This document shows positions 15,701 through 22,499 of a stretch of 26,994 nucleotides of DNA, in pieces (the stretch's first letter is position 1; every line of letters starts with the position of its first letter). This stretch comes from JAFGBM01 sp964564915 (GTDB taxonomy: Bacteria > Actinomycetota > Actinomycetes > Actinomycetales > Demequinaceae): the NCBI GenBank assembly GCA_964564915.1, contig CAZMCU010000022.1:1-26994 (forward strand), in the 5' to 3' direction. Under the pieces are notes generated by a model. That model was given only the letters and a program-made list of their open reading frames with translations. It was not told where the DNA came from and did not search any database. Both the position numbers and the translations under genes were made by a program.

Positions 15701-16468
15701 ATGTTTCGGGGTTTCCACTACCGCGTGAGTGGGTTGAACGTCACGCTTGGCGTCCTCGCGGCGTGCGCCGTCGTCGGGGTGTTCGCGCTCTACCCCGGTG
15801 AGCCCACCGCGATACGCGTGCTTGCCGGCGTGGGCGCACTCGCGATGGTGGTCGCCGTCTGGCTGGTGCTTCGGCTGGGAGTCCACCGGAACCGCATGCG
15901 ACTCGTCTTGTACGCGGCCTTTCGCGGGTGGACGCTTCACGCGCGCGACCAAGGCCTGGAGGAACGGTTCCACGTGTTTCCCTTTTCCGCAGGAGTCGGT
16001 GGCCGCGCGGTGAACGTCTTGCGTGGCCCGCACCGGTTTCACGATTGCGCCACGTTCACCTTCATCGTCAACAAGCCTGTTCCTCAGGCCTATCGAGTCG
16101 TCATGGTCGAGTTGGGTATCGACGTCCCGATGCTTCAACTCCTCCCCGAAGACGTCGTCGCTATGGTCACCAAGATGTCCGGAGGACAGGACATCAAAAT
16201 CGGGCACCGCGGATTCGACGCGACGTGGCGCATCGTTGCCGCGAGCGAGACTTTCGCACGCCAGGTGCTGGGGCCCGGGATCGTCCACTCGTTCGGTAGG
16301 CGTTCGATGCTCGGCATGCCCATTGCCATCGATGGTGGCGCGGTCCTCACGTGGGAGGCGGGGATAGCGGGTGTGAAGTACCTGTCCAACCGGCTCGACA
16401 CCCTCATCGAGGTGGTGAACGCGATTCCCGAGGAGTATTGGACCGGTCACCGCCCCGGCGCGTGGTGA
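15701..16468 (+). CDS. Membrane-anchored protein, paralogue B of a LemA-linked family
   Basis: A 255-residue protein. Two transmembrane helices lie at about residues 13-60 (VTLGVLAACAVVGVFAL and LAGVGALAMVVAVWLVL). The soluble part follows the same plan as the protein encoded at 14691: RGWTLH, FHVFPFSAG, VVMVELGIDVPMLQLLPED, KMSGGQDIKIGHRGFDATWRI, RSMLGMPIAIDGGAVLTWEAG, and a helical end with VVNAIPEEYW. It lacks the charged tail of paralogue A. The start ATG has only a weak purine-rich leader. It is 38 bases after paralogue A and 67 bases before lemA. The function is unknown. Confidence 0.77.
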   Translation: MFRGFHYRVSGLNVTLGVLAACAVVGVFALYPGEPTAIRVLAGVGALAMVVAVWLVLRLGVHRNRMRLVLYAAFRGWTLHARDQGLEERFHVFPFSAGVGGRAVNVLRGPHRFHDCATFTFIVNKPVPQAYRVVMVELGIDVPMLQLLPEDVVAMVTKMSGGQDIKIGHRGFDATWRIVAASETFARQVLGPGIVHSFGRRSMLGMPIAIDGGAVLTWEAGIAGVKYLSNRLDTLIEVVNAIPEEYWTGHRPGAW

Positions 16469-16535
16469 GCATCACGATGCGTAACGGCCCCGCCTCCGAT
16501 ACCATCAGCGGTGGAACCTAACGGAAGGAGTTCCA

Positions 16536-17102
16536 GTGGGCATCGGCCTCTACATCGTCCTCGGCGTTGTTGTCATCCTCCTCTTGTGGGCGGTTGGTCA
16601 GTACAACGCCCTGGTGAAGTTGCGCAACCTCGTTCAGGAAGCGTGGCGCCAAATCGACGTTGAGCTTCAGCGTCGGCACGACATGATTCCCAACCTCGTC
16701 GAAACCGTGAAAGGTTACGCGAAGCACGAGCGTGAGACGTTCGAACTGGTGACGAAGGCGCGAGCCTCGGCCGCGCAGCCCAACCTCAGCCCCGCGCAGG
16801 CGGCGGAGCAAGAGAACATGCTCACTCAGGCGCTCGGTAAGTTGTTCGCGGTCGTCGAGAACTACCCCGAACTCAAGGCCAACACGCTTTTCCAGCAGCT
16901 GCAGACCGAGTTGACGAACACGGAGGACCGCATCGCCGCGGGTCGCCGTTTCTACAACGCCAACGTCCGCACGATCAACACCAAGGTGGAGACGTTCCCG
17001 ACGAGCATCATCGCCGGGATGTTCGGATTCCACCGCGAGGAGTACTTCGAAACGGACGAGGACGCTCGCACGGCACCCACCGTTTCGTTCGACAACAAGT
17101 AA
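16536..17102 (+). CDS. lemA: LemA family protein
   Basis: A 188-residue protein with one N-terminal transmembrane helix (LYIVLGVVVILLLWAVG), then YNALVKLRNLVQEAWRQIDVELQRRHDMIPNLVETVKGY, which contains the hallmark of LemA (split here over about residues 23-62). Long helices follow with LFAVVENYPELKAN and ELTNTEDRIAAGRRFYNANVRTINTKVE, and a short tail. LemA proteins are helical-bundle membrane proteins, and their biochemical role is unclear. In other bacteria they often neighbour DUF3137, TPM-domain or M48 genes. GTG 16536 is preceded by GGAAGGAG. Here the gene sits between paralogues B and C of one membrane family. Confidence 0.95.
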   Translation: MGIGLYIVLGVVVILLLWAVGQYNALVKLRNLVQEAWRQIDVELQRRHDMIPNLVETVKGYAKHERETFELVTKARASAAQPNLSPAQAAEQENMLTQALGKLFAVVENYPELKANTLFQQLQTELTNTEDRIAAGRRFYNANVRTINTKVETFPTSIIAGMFGFHREEYFETDEDARTAPTVSFDNK

Positions 17103-17123
17103 CTGGCTTTAGGTGATCGATGT

Positions 17124-17170
17124 GGCCGGTCACCGTCACGCTCAGGCGCGATGGTGACCGGCCCTTCGTT
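17124..17170 (+). terminator. Strong hairpin after lemA overlapping the start of the next gene
   Basis: GGCCGGTCACC (17124-17134) and GGTGACCGGCC (17153-17163) form a perfect 11-bp stem with an 18-base loop, followed by CTTCGTTT. It looks like an actinobacterial intrinsic terminator for lemA. It also encloses the ATG at 17151, so it could attenuate or block translation of the next gene. Confidence 0.6.
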
Positions 17171-17852
17171 TGCCCCGACGGCAATCATCGGCATTGTCGC
17201 GTTCCTGGTTGTCGTCGTCGTCATCGGGATCGTGGGGTGGCGAGGCGATCGGCGACGCCGCGAGCGGAACGCGAGTTTCGCGGTTTCGCAGGGGTGGAGT
17301 TACCTTGCGGAGGATCCCTCGCTCGTGTTCCTCTGCTCCACCAAGCCATTCGGAGTGGGGGATCGCCAACGGGCAACCGAGGCTGTTCGAGGGAATCATC
17401 GAGGGCGTGGGTTCGTCGTCTTCTGCTACCAATACGACACGACGTCAACGGACTCCGAGGGGCATACGACTCGGACGACGCACTACGTTCAGGTCGCCTC
17501 GATCGAGGTGCCAGGTCGCATGCCGATCGTGCGGATCACCCCGGAGAATCCCTTCTCGCGTGTAGCGGAGGCGCTGGGTGGCAAGGACATCGATGTCGAA
17601 TCGGAGGACTTCAACCGACGGTGGCGCGTCTGGACCCGCGACCCCAAGGTCGCACACGCGATTCTCGTTCCCACGGTGATCGATCGCCTGTTGCAGGCCG
17701 ACGCCCAGAAGGTTCCGTTCGTCTTCGAGCCGGGGCTTCTCGCAACCTATGCGGACGGCAAGCTCGATCTCGTCACCTTCGTGTCGCGCGTCGACCTTCT
17801 ATGCGGCATCGCCGACCTCATCCCGAAGTACCTCGCCGACGACTACCGCTAG
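17151..17852 (+). CDS. Membrane-anchored protein, paralogue C of a LemA-linked family
   Basis: A 233-residue protein with one strong N-terminal transmembrane helix (IIGIVAFLVVVVVIGIVGW) and a basic stop-transfer RGDRRRRER. The soluble part shares the plan of the proteins at 14691 and 15701: QGWSYL, TKPFGVG, VQVASIEVPGRMPIVRITPEN, ALGGKDIDVESEDFNRRWRV, IDRLLQADAQKVPFVFEPGLLATY and a helical end with IADLIPKYLADDY. ATG 17151 (or GTG 17154) is the only start upstream of the helix, yet it lies inside an 11-bp-stem hairpin and lacks a good ribosome binding site. The stop overlaps that of the convergent dedA-type gene (CTAG). Confidence 0.78.
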   Translation: MVTGPSFAPTAIIGIVAFLVVVVVIGIVGWRGDRRRRERNASFAVSQGWSYLAEDPSLVFLCSTKPFGVGDRQRATEAVRGNHRGRGFVVFCYQYDTTSTDSEGHTTRTTHYVQVASIEVPGRMPIVRITPENPFSRVAEALGGKDIDVESEDFNRRWRVWTRDPKVAHAILVPTVIDRLLQADAQKVPFVFEPGLLATYADGKLDLVTFVSRVDLLCGIADLIPKYLADDYR

Positions 17853-18499
17853 TCCGCGGTCACCCTCTTCGAGTCGCGGCGGTGCTTGATCGTCTCGACC
17901 ATGATCGGGATGAGCGACACGAAGACGACGAGGACGAGCGCGATCTCGATGTGTTCGCGAACAAGCGAAAAGTGGCCGAGCCACGCGCCGAGCAGCGTCA
18001 CCCCGACCCCCCAGGCGAGCGCACCAACGATGTTGAAGCTAGCGAATCGGCGATACGGCATCTTGCCCACACCGGCGGCGACGGGAATGTAGGTGCGAAC
18101 GAAAGGTACGAACTGACCGAGGACGATCGCGCGGCCACCGTACTTGTCGAAGAACGCGTGGGTCCGGTCGACGTACGCCTGCTTGAAGAAGCGGGAGTCC
18201 GGTCGATTGAAGATGCGAGGCCCAACTCCGCGGCCGATCCAGTATCCGGACTGGGGTCCGATGAGTGCGGCAACACCGAGGATGAGTGCGACGGCCCACA
18301 CGGGCATGGTGATGTACTCCCCACCCGCGAAGAGCCCCGCCGTGAAGAGGAGCGAGTCCCCGGGAAGGAAGGGGAAGAGCAGGCCGGTCTCGATGAGGAT
18401 GACCGCGGCGACACCCCACAACGCGTACGTGCCGAATGACTGGATGAGGTGCGCGGGGTCCATCCACGAGGGACCCACGAGCGGAAGGAGTGCTTGCAT
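17849..18499 (-). CDS. DedA family membrane protein
   Basis: A 216-residue integral membrane protein of the DedA/SNARE-associated family. FLPGDSLLFTAG near residue 45 matches the first family signature, and GQFVPFVRTYIPVAAG near residue 130 matches the second, with the conserved Arg. There are about five hydrophobic segments. Some members flip undecaprenyl phosphate across the membrane, and others affect membrane potential or drug tolerance. Which applies here is not visible. ATG 18499 is preferred, and GTG 18502 directly before it is possible. It is convergent with the gene at 17151 and divergent from purT. Confidence 0.92.
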   Translation of the reverse strand: MQALLPLVGPSWMDPAHLIQSFGTYALWGVAAVILIETGLLFPFLPGDSLLFTAGLFAGGEYITMPVWAVALILGVAALIGPQSGYWIGRGVGPRIFNRPDSRFFKQAYVDRTHAFFDKYGGRAIVLGQFVPFVRTYIPVAAGVGKMPYRRFASFNIVGALAWGVGVTLLGAWLGHFSLVREHIEIALVLVVFVSLIPIMVETIKHRRDSKRVTAD

Positions 18500-18527
18500 C
18501 ACCGGGCCAGCCTAAGCGCTCCGGTGG

Positions 18528-18533
18528 TATGGT
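18528..18533 (+). promoter_or_regulatory. Putative -10 element (TATGGT) of purT
   Basis: TATGGT lies in the 88-base divergent region, giving a leader of about 50 bases for purT. No -35 hexamer is clear. Confidence 0.3.
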
Positions 18534-18537
18534 CGCG

Positions 18538-18560
18538 ACGACGCGTCCGCTTCGCGTCGT
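18538..18560 (+). other. Hairpin in the putative purT leader
   Basis: ACGACGCG and CGCGTCGT form a perfect 8-bp stem with a 7-base loop, at the expected 5' end of the purT message. It could stabilise the mRNA or act as an operator. It does not resemble a purine riboswitch. Confidence 0.35.
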
Positions 18561-18587
18561 AGCCTCGGCTCGAGTCCGGAGATCAGG

Positions 18588-19808
18588 ATGACCATCGGAA
18601 CCCCTCTGACCGCGTCGGCGACGCGGGCCCTCTTGCTGGGATCGGGGGAACTGGGCAAGGAGGTGGCGATCGAGTTGCAGCGCCTCGGGATCGAGGTGAT
18701 CGCGTGCGACCGGTACGCCGACGCCCCGGCAATGCAGGTTGCCCACCGATCCCACGTCGTCGACATGCTCGACGGCGACGCGCTCCGAGCGGTCATCGAA
18801 CGTGAGCATCCCCACCTTGTCATCCCCGAGATTGAGGCGATCGCGACGGAGGAACTGACCGCGATCGAAGAGTCAGGGGTGCGAGTGGTCCCCCGTGCGT
18901 ACGCGACGCGTATGACGATGGATCGCGAAGGGATTCGTCGTCTAGCGGCGGAGCAGTTGGGGCTGCTGACGTCTCCCTACCGTTTCGTGGAGAGCGCGGA
19001 CGACCTTGTCGCCGTGGCTCCCGAACTGGGGTTCCCTGTGGTCGTCAAGCCGGTCATGTCGTCGTCCGGTCGGGGTCAAACGATCGTCAGGAGGCACCAG
19101 GATCTCGTCTCCGCTTGGGCCCATGCGCAAGCCGCGGGGCGTGGATCCCCAAAGGGCCGAGGCGATACACGTAGCGGGACGCGACACGCGAACACGGTGA
19201 TTGCGGAGGGTTTCGTGGAGTTCGACTACGAGATCACCCTCTTAACGGTCCGCCACGCGGGGGGGACGACCTTCCTCGACCCGATCGGGCACCTCCAAGT
19301 CGACGGCGACTATCGGGAATCGTGGCAGCCGCAGCCGATGTCGGTGGGACTGCTCGAGGAAGCCCACGAGATGGCGCGAGCGGTGACCGATGCGCTCGGG
19401 GGGTGGGGGGTGTTTGGGGTCGAACTCTTCGTCGCCGGTGACCGGGTCCTCTTCTCCGAGGTTTCCCCCCGCCCACACGACACCGGCCTCGTCACGCTCG
19501 TTTCGCAGGACCTGAGCGAGTTCGCCTTGCACGTTCGAGCGATCTTGGGCTTGCCGATTCCCCACGTCGCAAGGCTGGGGCCCTCCGCATCGTGCGCCAT
19601 CGTCGCGGAGGGCGTCGGCGTCCCGGTATTCCACCGTGTCGACGAGGCGCTAGCGGAGCCCGGTTCGGATGTTCGGTTGTTCGGAAAGCCGAGGGTCGAA
19701 GGCCACCGTAGAGTCGCCGTTGCCCTTGCGAGGGGGAAGACCCTCGCCGACGCGAGGGCGATCGCCCGCACGGTGGCCGACACGATCCAGGTCGAACTCG
19801 TCCCCTGA
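18588..19808 (+). CDS. purT: Formate-dependent phosphoribosylglycinamide formyltransferase
   Basis: A 406-residue ATP-grasp enzyme. LLLGSGELGKEVAIELQ lies at the N-terminus, IPEIEAIATEEL next, PVVVKPVMSSSGRGQ in the ATP-binding lid (about residue 150), EGFVEFDYEITLLTVR in the middle, and FGVELFVAGDRVLFSEVSPRPHDTG for metal and substrate binding. It formylates GAR to FGAR using formate and ATP, the folate-independent alternative to PurN. A modest insertion (GRGSPKGRGDTRSG, about residues 185-198) widens the loop before the EGFVEF strand compared with the usual length. purD, which supplies GAR, is encoded 4 kb downstream. Confidence 0.95.
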   Translation: MTIGTPLTASATRALLLGSGELGKEVAIELQRLGIEVIACDRYADAPAMQVAHRSHVVDMLDGDALRAVIEREHPHLVIPEIEAIATEELTAIEESGVRVVPRAYATRMTMDREGIRRLAAEQLGLLTSPYRFVESADDLVAVAPELGFPVVVKPVMSSSGRGQTIVRRHQDLVSAWAHAQAAGRGSPKGRGDTRSGTRHANTVIAEGFVEFDYEITLLTVRHAGGTTFLDPIGHLQVDGDYRESWQPQPMSVGLLEEAHEMARAVTDALGGWGVFGVELFVAGDRVLFSEVSPRPHDTGLVTLVSQDLSEFALHVRAILGLPIPHVARLGPSASCAIVAEGVGVPVFHRVDEALAEPGSDVRLFGKPRVEGHRRVAVALARGKTLADARAIARTVADTIQVELVP

Positions 19809-19835
19809 ACTCGACGCCGCGGGACCCCGAGGCGC

Positions 19836-19841
19836 TAGCAT
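19836..19841 (+). promoter_or_regulatory. Putative -10 element (TAGCAT) for a leaderless message
   Basis: TAGCAT ends six bases before GTG 19848 and there is no ribosome binding site. Confidence 0.45.
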
Positions 19842-19847
19842 CGCAGC

Positions 19848-20657
19848 GTGGATGGGCAACTAGCCACGGCCGCGACGGTTGTGGCGCATACCCGCGCTTG
19901 GCGTGCGGGTCACTCCCCGAAGCCGAAGTTCGACCGGCTCGGGGCCTTTCGCTACGCCCGCGAATTCGAGATGGACATGCCCGTCGGTCTCGTCATCCCC
20001 GGGAGGGAAAAGTACCGCCCGGGAGCCGTACGACGATGGCTCGATTGGATACCCCGTTTCAAGGCGAGGAACCTGAGGCTTGGGGTCGTCGGGGGAGCCG
20101 TGCGGGGGGAGAACCTCAGCGAACTCGCGAAGATGGCGACGTTCTCTCCCTTGGGATTCACCGTGGTGGACACGCGACGTAAGCGAGTCGCCTGGCTCTC
20201 CGAGAGGGTACCCGCGCAAGCCGGGGAGAAGTCCTTCGGCCTGTGGGGCGTACGCCTGCGTCGCATCCGGGACACGTCCCTTGCCCCCGAGATCAGCGTC
20301 TCCGAAGCCACCGTGAATCTGAAGAAGGTGCTCACGGCGGCGCGAGACCTCGTTCGACTCGAACCGCGCCTCAAGCCGTGGGATCCGCACCTCGCTCAGG
20401 GATTGGCCACGCTTGCGGCAACCGGGCACGAAGGTGGCCAGATGGATATCTTGCCCGCGCGGGGGTACACCGATGAGGCTCACCGGCTCGTGCTCGCCGT
20501 GCGCCAATCGTGGGTGCTGGGTGGCGTCGGTTCGTGGACCGACACCGTGCCAGCGGATCGTGGCCTGGCGCGCGCACACTCCCGGATCACCGCGGAGCTC
20601 TACGCGTGCCTCATCGAGGGGATCATCGCGGCCGTCAATGATGGGTTGGAGGAGTGA
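19848..20657 (+). CDS. Uncharacterised 269-residue soluble protein coupled to an RNA methyltransferase gene
   Basis: I do not recognise the family. The protein has no signal peptide or transmembrane segment. It is basic in its N-terminal half (KPKFDRLGAFRYAREFEMD, GREKYRPGAVRRWLDWIPRFKARN), has a strand-turn region LRLGVVGGAVRGENL, and a helical C-terminal half with AHSRITAELYACLIEGIIAAVNDGLEE. There are no obvious catalytic motifs, although ATGHEGGQMD and the conserved-looking SWTDTVPADRG would be worth aligning. GTG 19848 follows a leaderless-type -10. Its TGA overlaps the GTG of the SpoU-type methyltransferase gene (GTGA), so the two are likely made together and may act on the same RNA. 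That is inference from context only. Confidence 0.75.
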   Translation: MDGQLATAATVVAHTRAWRAGHSPKPKFDRLGAFRYAREFEMDMPVGLVIPGREKYRPGAVRRWLDWIPRFKARNLRLGVVGGAVRGENLSELAKMATFSPLGFTVVDTRRKRVAWLSERVPAQAGEKSFGLWGVRLRRIRDTSLAPEISVSEATVNLKKVLTAARDLVRLEPRLKPWDPHLAQGLATLAATGHEGGQMDILPARGYTDEAHRLVLAVRQSWVLGGVGSWTDTVPADRGLARAHSRITAELYACLIEGIIAAVNDGLEE

Positions 20658-21331
20658 CCCGACCGGCGCAATCTGTGGGGCCGGAACTCTCGGGTGAAGA
20701 CGCGGGCCTTGGCTCCGAGATTGGCGTGGGACCGTGGGAGGGGAAGCGGCCCACCGGCGACCAGTGGGATCCCGCTCTGCTCGCGGAGGGCGATCACCGT
20801 AACGTTGTCGACCGCTATCGCTACTGGACCGTCGAAGCGATCGTCGCCGACCTGGATACCCGTCGTCACCCCTTCCATGCAGCAATCGAGAACTGGCGGC
20901 ACGACATGAATATTGGTTCCGTTGTGCGGACCGCCAACGCGTTTCTCGCCCAGGAGGTTCACATCGTCGGTAAACGGCGGTGGAATCGGCGAGGTGCGAT
21001 GGTGACCGATCGATACCAGCACATTCGCCATCACGCCGATGTGGCGGGCCTTGCCGCGTGGGCGTCCGATCACGGTTTGCCGATCATCGGCATCGACAAC
21101 GTTGAGGGCTCGCTGCCCCTGGAAACCTATGCGCTTCCCCAGGCGTGCGTGCTTCTCTTCGGTCAGGAGGGCGCGGGACTGTCGGACGAGGCGATTGCCG
21201 CCACTCGCGACACCCTCGCCATCGCCCAATACGGAAGCACGCGGTCGATTAACGCGGGGGCAGCGGCGGCCATCGCGATGCACGCCTGGATACGGCAGCA
21301 CGCCGACCTTACTCGGGGGTATCTCCCGTAG
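20654..21331 (+). CDS. SpoU/TrmH family RNA 2'-O-methyltransferase
   Basis: A 225-residue SPOUT-class enzyme. It has all three family motifs: NIGSVVRTANAF (motif 1), VLLFGQEGAGLSDEA (motif 2) and YGSTRSINAGAAAAIAMHAW (motif 3), which form the knotted SAM-binding site. About 60 residues precede motif 1. The target may be tRNA or rRNA ribose and cannot be told from the sequence. The GTG at 20654 overlaps the TGA of the preceding gene, but GGAGG is only one base away from it, so a later GTG near 20675 could be the true start. The fba gene follows with its own promoter region. Confidence 0.9.
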   Translation: MTRPAQSVGPELSGEDAGLGSEIGVGPWEGKRPTGDQWDPALLAEGDHRNVVDRYRYWTVEAIVADLDTRRHPFHAAIENWRHDMNIGSVVRTANAFLAQEVHIVGKRRWNRRGAMVTDRYQHIRHHADVAGLAAWASDHGLPIIGIDNVEGSLPLETYALPQACVLLFGQEGAGLSDEAIAATRDTLAIAQYGSTRSINAGAAAAIAMHAWIRQHADLTRGYLP

Positions 21332-21367
21332 GTGCAAAGTCCCGTCTCCCTGGGTCGGCGAATCTGA

Positions 21368-21373
21368 CACAAT
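21368..21373 (+). promoter_or_regulatory. Putative -10 element (CACAAT) of fba
   Basis: CACAAT lies 37 bases before the fba ATG, leaving a leader with the AGGAG ribosome binding site. It is the same hexamer as upstream of tRNA-Ser(TGA). Confidence 0.4.
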
Positions 21374-21410
21374 GGGGGCGAACTCATCACATCAAACGCA
21401 GGAGATTCGC

Positions 21411-22433
21411 ATGGGCATCGCCACCCCCGAGGTCTACAACGAGATGCTTGACCGGGCCAAGAAGGGCAAGTTCGCTTACCCGGCCGTCAACGTCACGTCA
21501 TCGCAGACGATCACCGCCGCCCTTCAGGCTTTCACGGAAGCGGAGTCCGACGGCATCATCGAGGTTTCCGTAGGGGGCGCGGAGTACGCCTCGGGTTCGA
21601 CGATCAAGGATCGCGTCGCGGGCTCCCTCAGCCTCGCCGCCTACACGCGTGAGGTTGCCGGAAACTACCCCGTCACCGTCGCCCTTCACACCGACCACTG
21701 TGCCAAGCAGAACATCGATTCGTGGATCCGCCCGATTATGGAACTGTCAGCCGAACGGGTGAAGAAGGGCGAGGAACCCATCTTCCAGTCCCACATGTGG
21801 GACGGTTCGTCCGTGCCGCTCGCCGAGAACCTCGTCATTGCCGAGGAATTGCTAGCGCTCTCTCAGAAGGCCCACACGATCCTCGAGATCGAAATCGGGG
21901 TCGTCGGCGGCGAAGAAGACGGCCACAGCGCCGAGATCAACGACAAGCTCTACACGACCGTCGATGACGGCCTCGCAACCGTCAAGGCCCTGGGGCTCGG
22001 CGAGAAGGGCCGTTACATTACGGCTCTGACCTTCGGAAACGTTCACGGCGTGTACAAGCCCGGTGCCGTCAAACTGCGTCCCGAACTGCTCGGCGAAATT
22101 CAGGCCGGGGTCGGCAAGGTTGTGGGCAAGGAGAGCCCGTTCGACCTAGTCTTCCACGGGGGTTCCGGCTCGACGGCGGAAGAGATCGCACTCGCCGTAA
22201 GCCACGGGGTCATCAAGATGAACATTGACACCGACGCCCAATACGCCTTCACCCGACCGGTCGTGGACCACATGTTCAAGAATTACGACGGCGTGCTTCG
22301 GATCGACGGCGAGGTGGGCAACAAGAAGATGTACGACCCGCGCGCATGGGGCAGACTGGCTGAGGCCGGTATGGCCGCCCGTCTCGTCGAGGCATGCCAG
22401 CAGTTGGGCTGCGCGGGCAACAAGATCAAGTAG
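21411..22433 (+). CDS. fba: Fructose-bisphosphate aldolase, class II
   Basis: A 340-residue zinc-dependent aldolase of normal length. LHTDHC (zinc ligand and catalytic Asp) lies near residue 95, SHMWDGSS next, EIEIGVVGGEEDG around residue 160, TFGNVHGVY with a zinc-binding His, FHGGSGS for phosphate binding, and KMNIDTDAQYAFTRPV. The enzyme splits fructose 1,6-bisphosphate into dihydroxyacetone phosphate and glyceraldehyde 3-phosphate in glycolysis and runs in reverse in gluconeogenesis. ATG 21411 is chosen because AGGAG precedes it by seven bases. A longer upstream frame overlaps the methyltransferase gene and is not needed. A strong hairpin follows the stop. Confidence 0.97.
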   Translation: MGIATPEVYNEMLDRAKKGKFAYPAVNVTSSQTITAALQAFTEAESDGIIEVSVGGAEYASGSTIKDRVAGSLSLAAYTREVAGNYPVTVALHTDHCAKQNIDSWIRPIMELSAERVKKGEEPIFQSHMWDGSSVPLAENLVIAEELLALSQKAHTILEIEIGVVGGEEDGHSAEINDKLYTTVDDGLATVKALGLGEKGRYITALTFGNVHGVYKPGAVKLRPELLGEIQAGVGKVVGKESPFDLVFHGGSGSTAEEIALAVSHGVIKMNIDTDAQYAFTRPVVDHMFKNYDGVLRIDGEVGNKKMYDPRAWGRLAEAGMAARLVEACQQLGCAGNKIK

Positions 22434-22445
22434 TCGATCGCGGAA

Positions 22446-22480
22446 CGTCCCCGCGGTCGGAAACGAACGCGGGGACGATT
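22446..22480 (+). terminator. Intrinsic terminator-like hairpin after fba
   Basis: CGTCCCCGCG (22446-22455) and CGCGGGGACG (22468-22477) form a perfect 10-bp GC-rich stem with a 12-base loop, followed by ATT. The T-tail is short, as is common in actinobacteria. It separates fba from purA. Confidence 0.7.
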
Positions 22481-22499
22481 GACGTGTGAGGAGGCAGAG

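Noticed and set aside
17120..18439. 439-codon plus-strand open frame across paralogue C and the DedA gene
   Set aside because: It overlaps two genes with clear family motifs and itself encodes an arginine-rich sequence without motifs. Such shadow frames are common in high-GC DNA.
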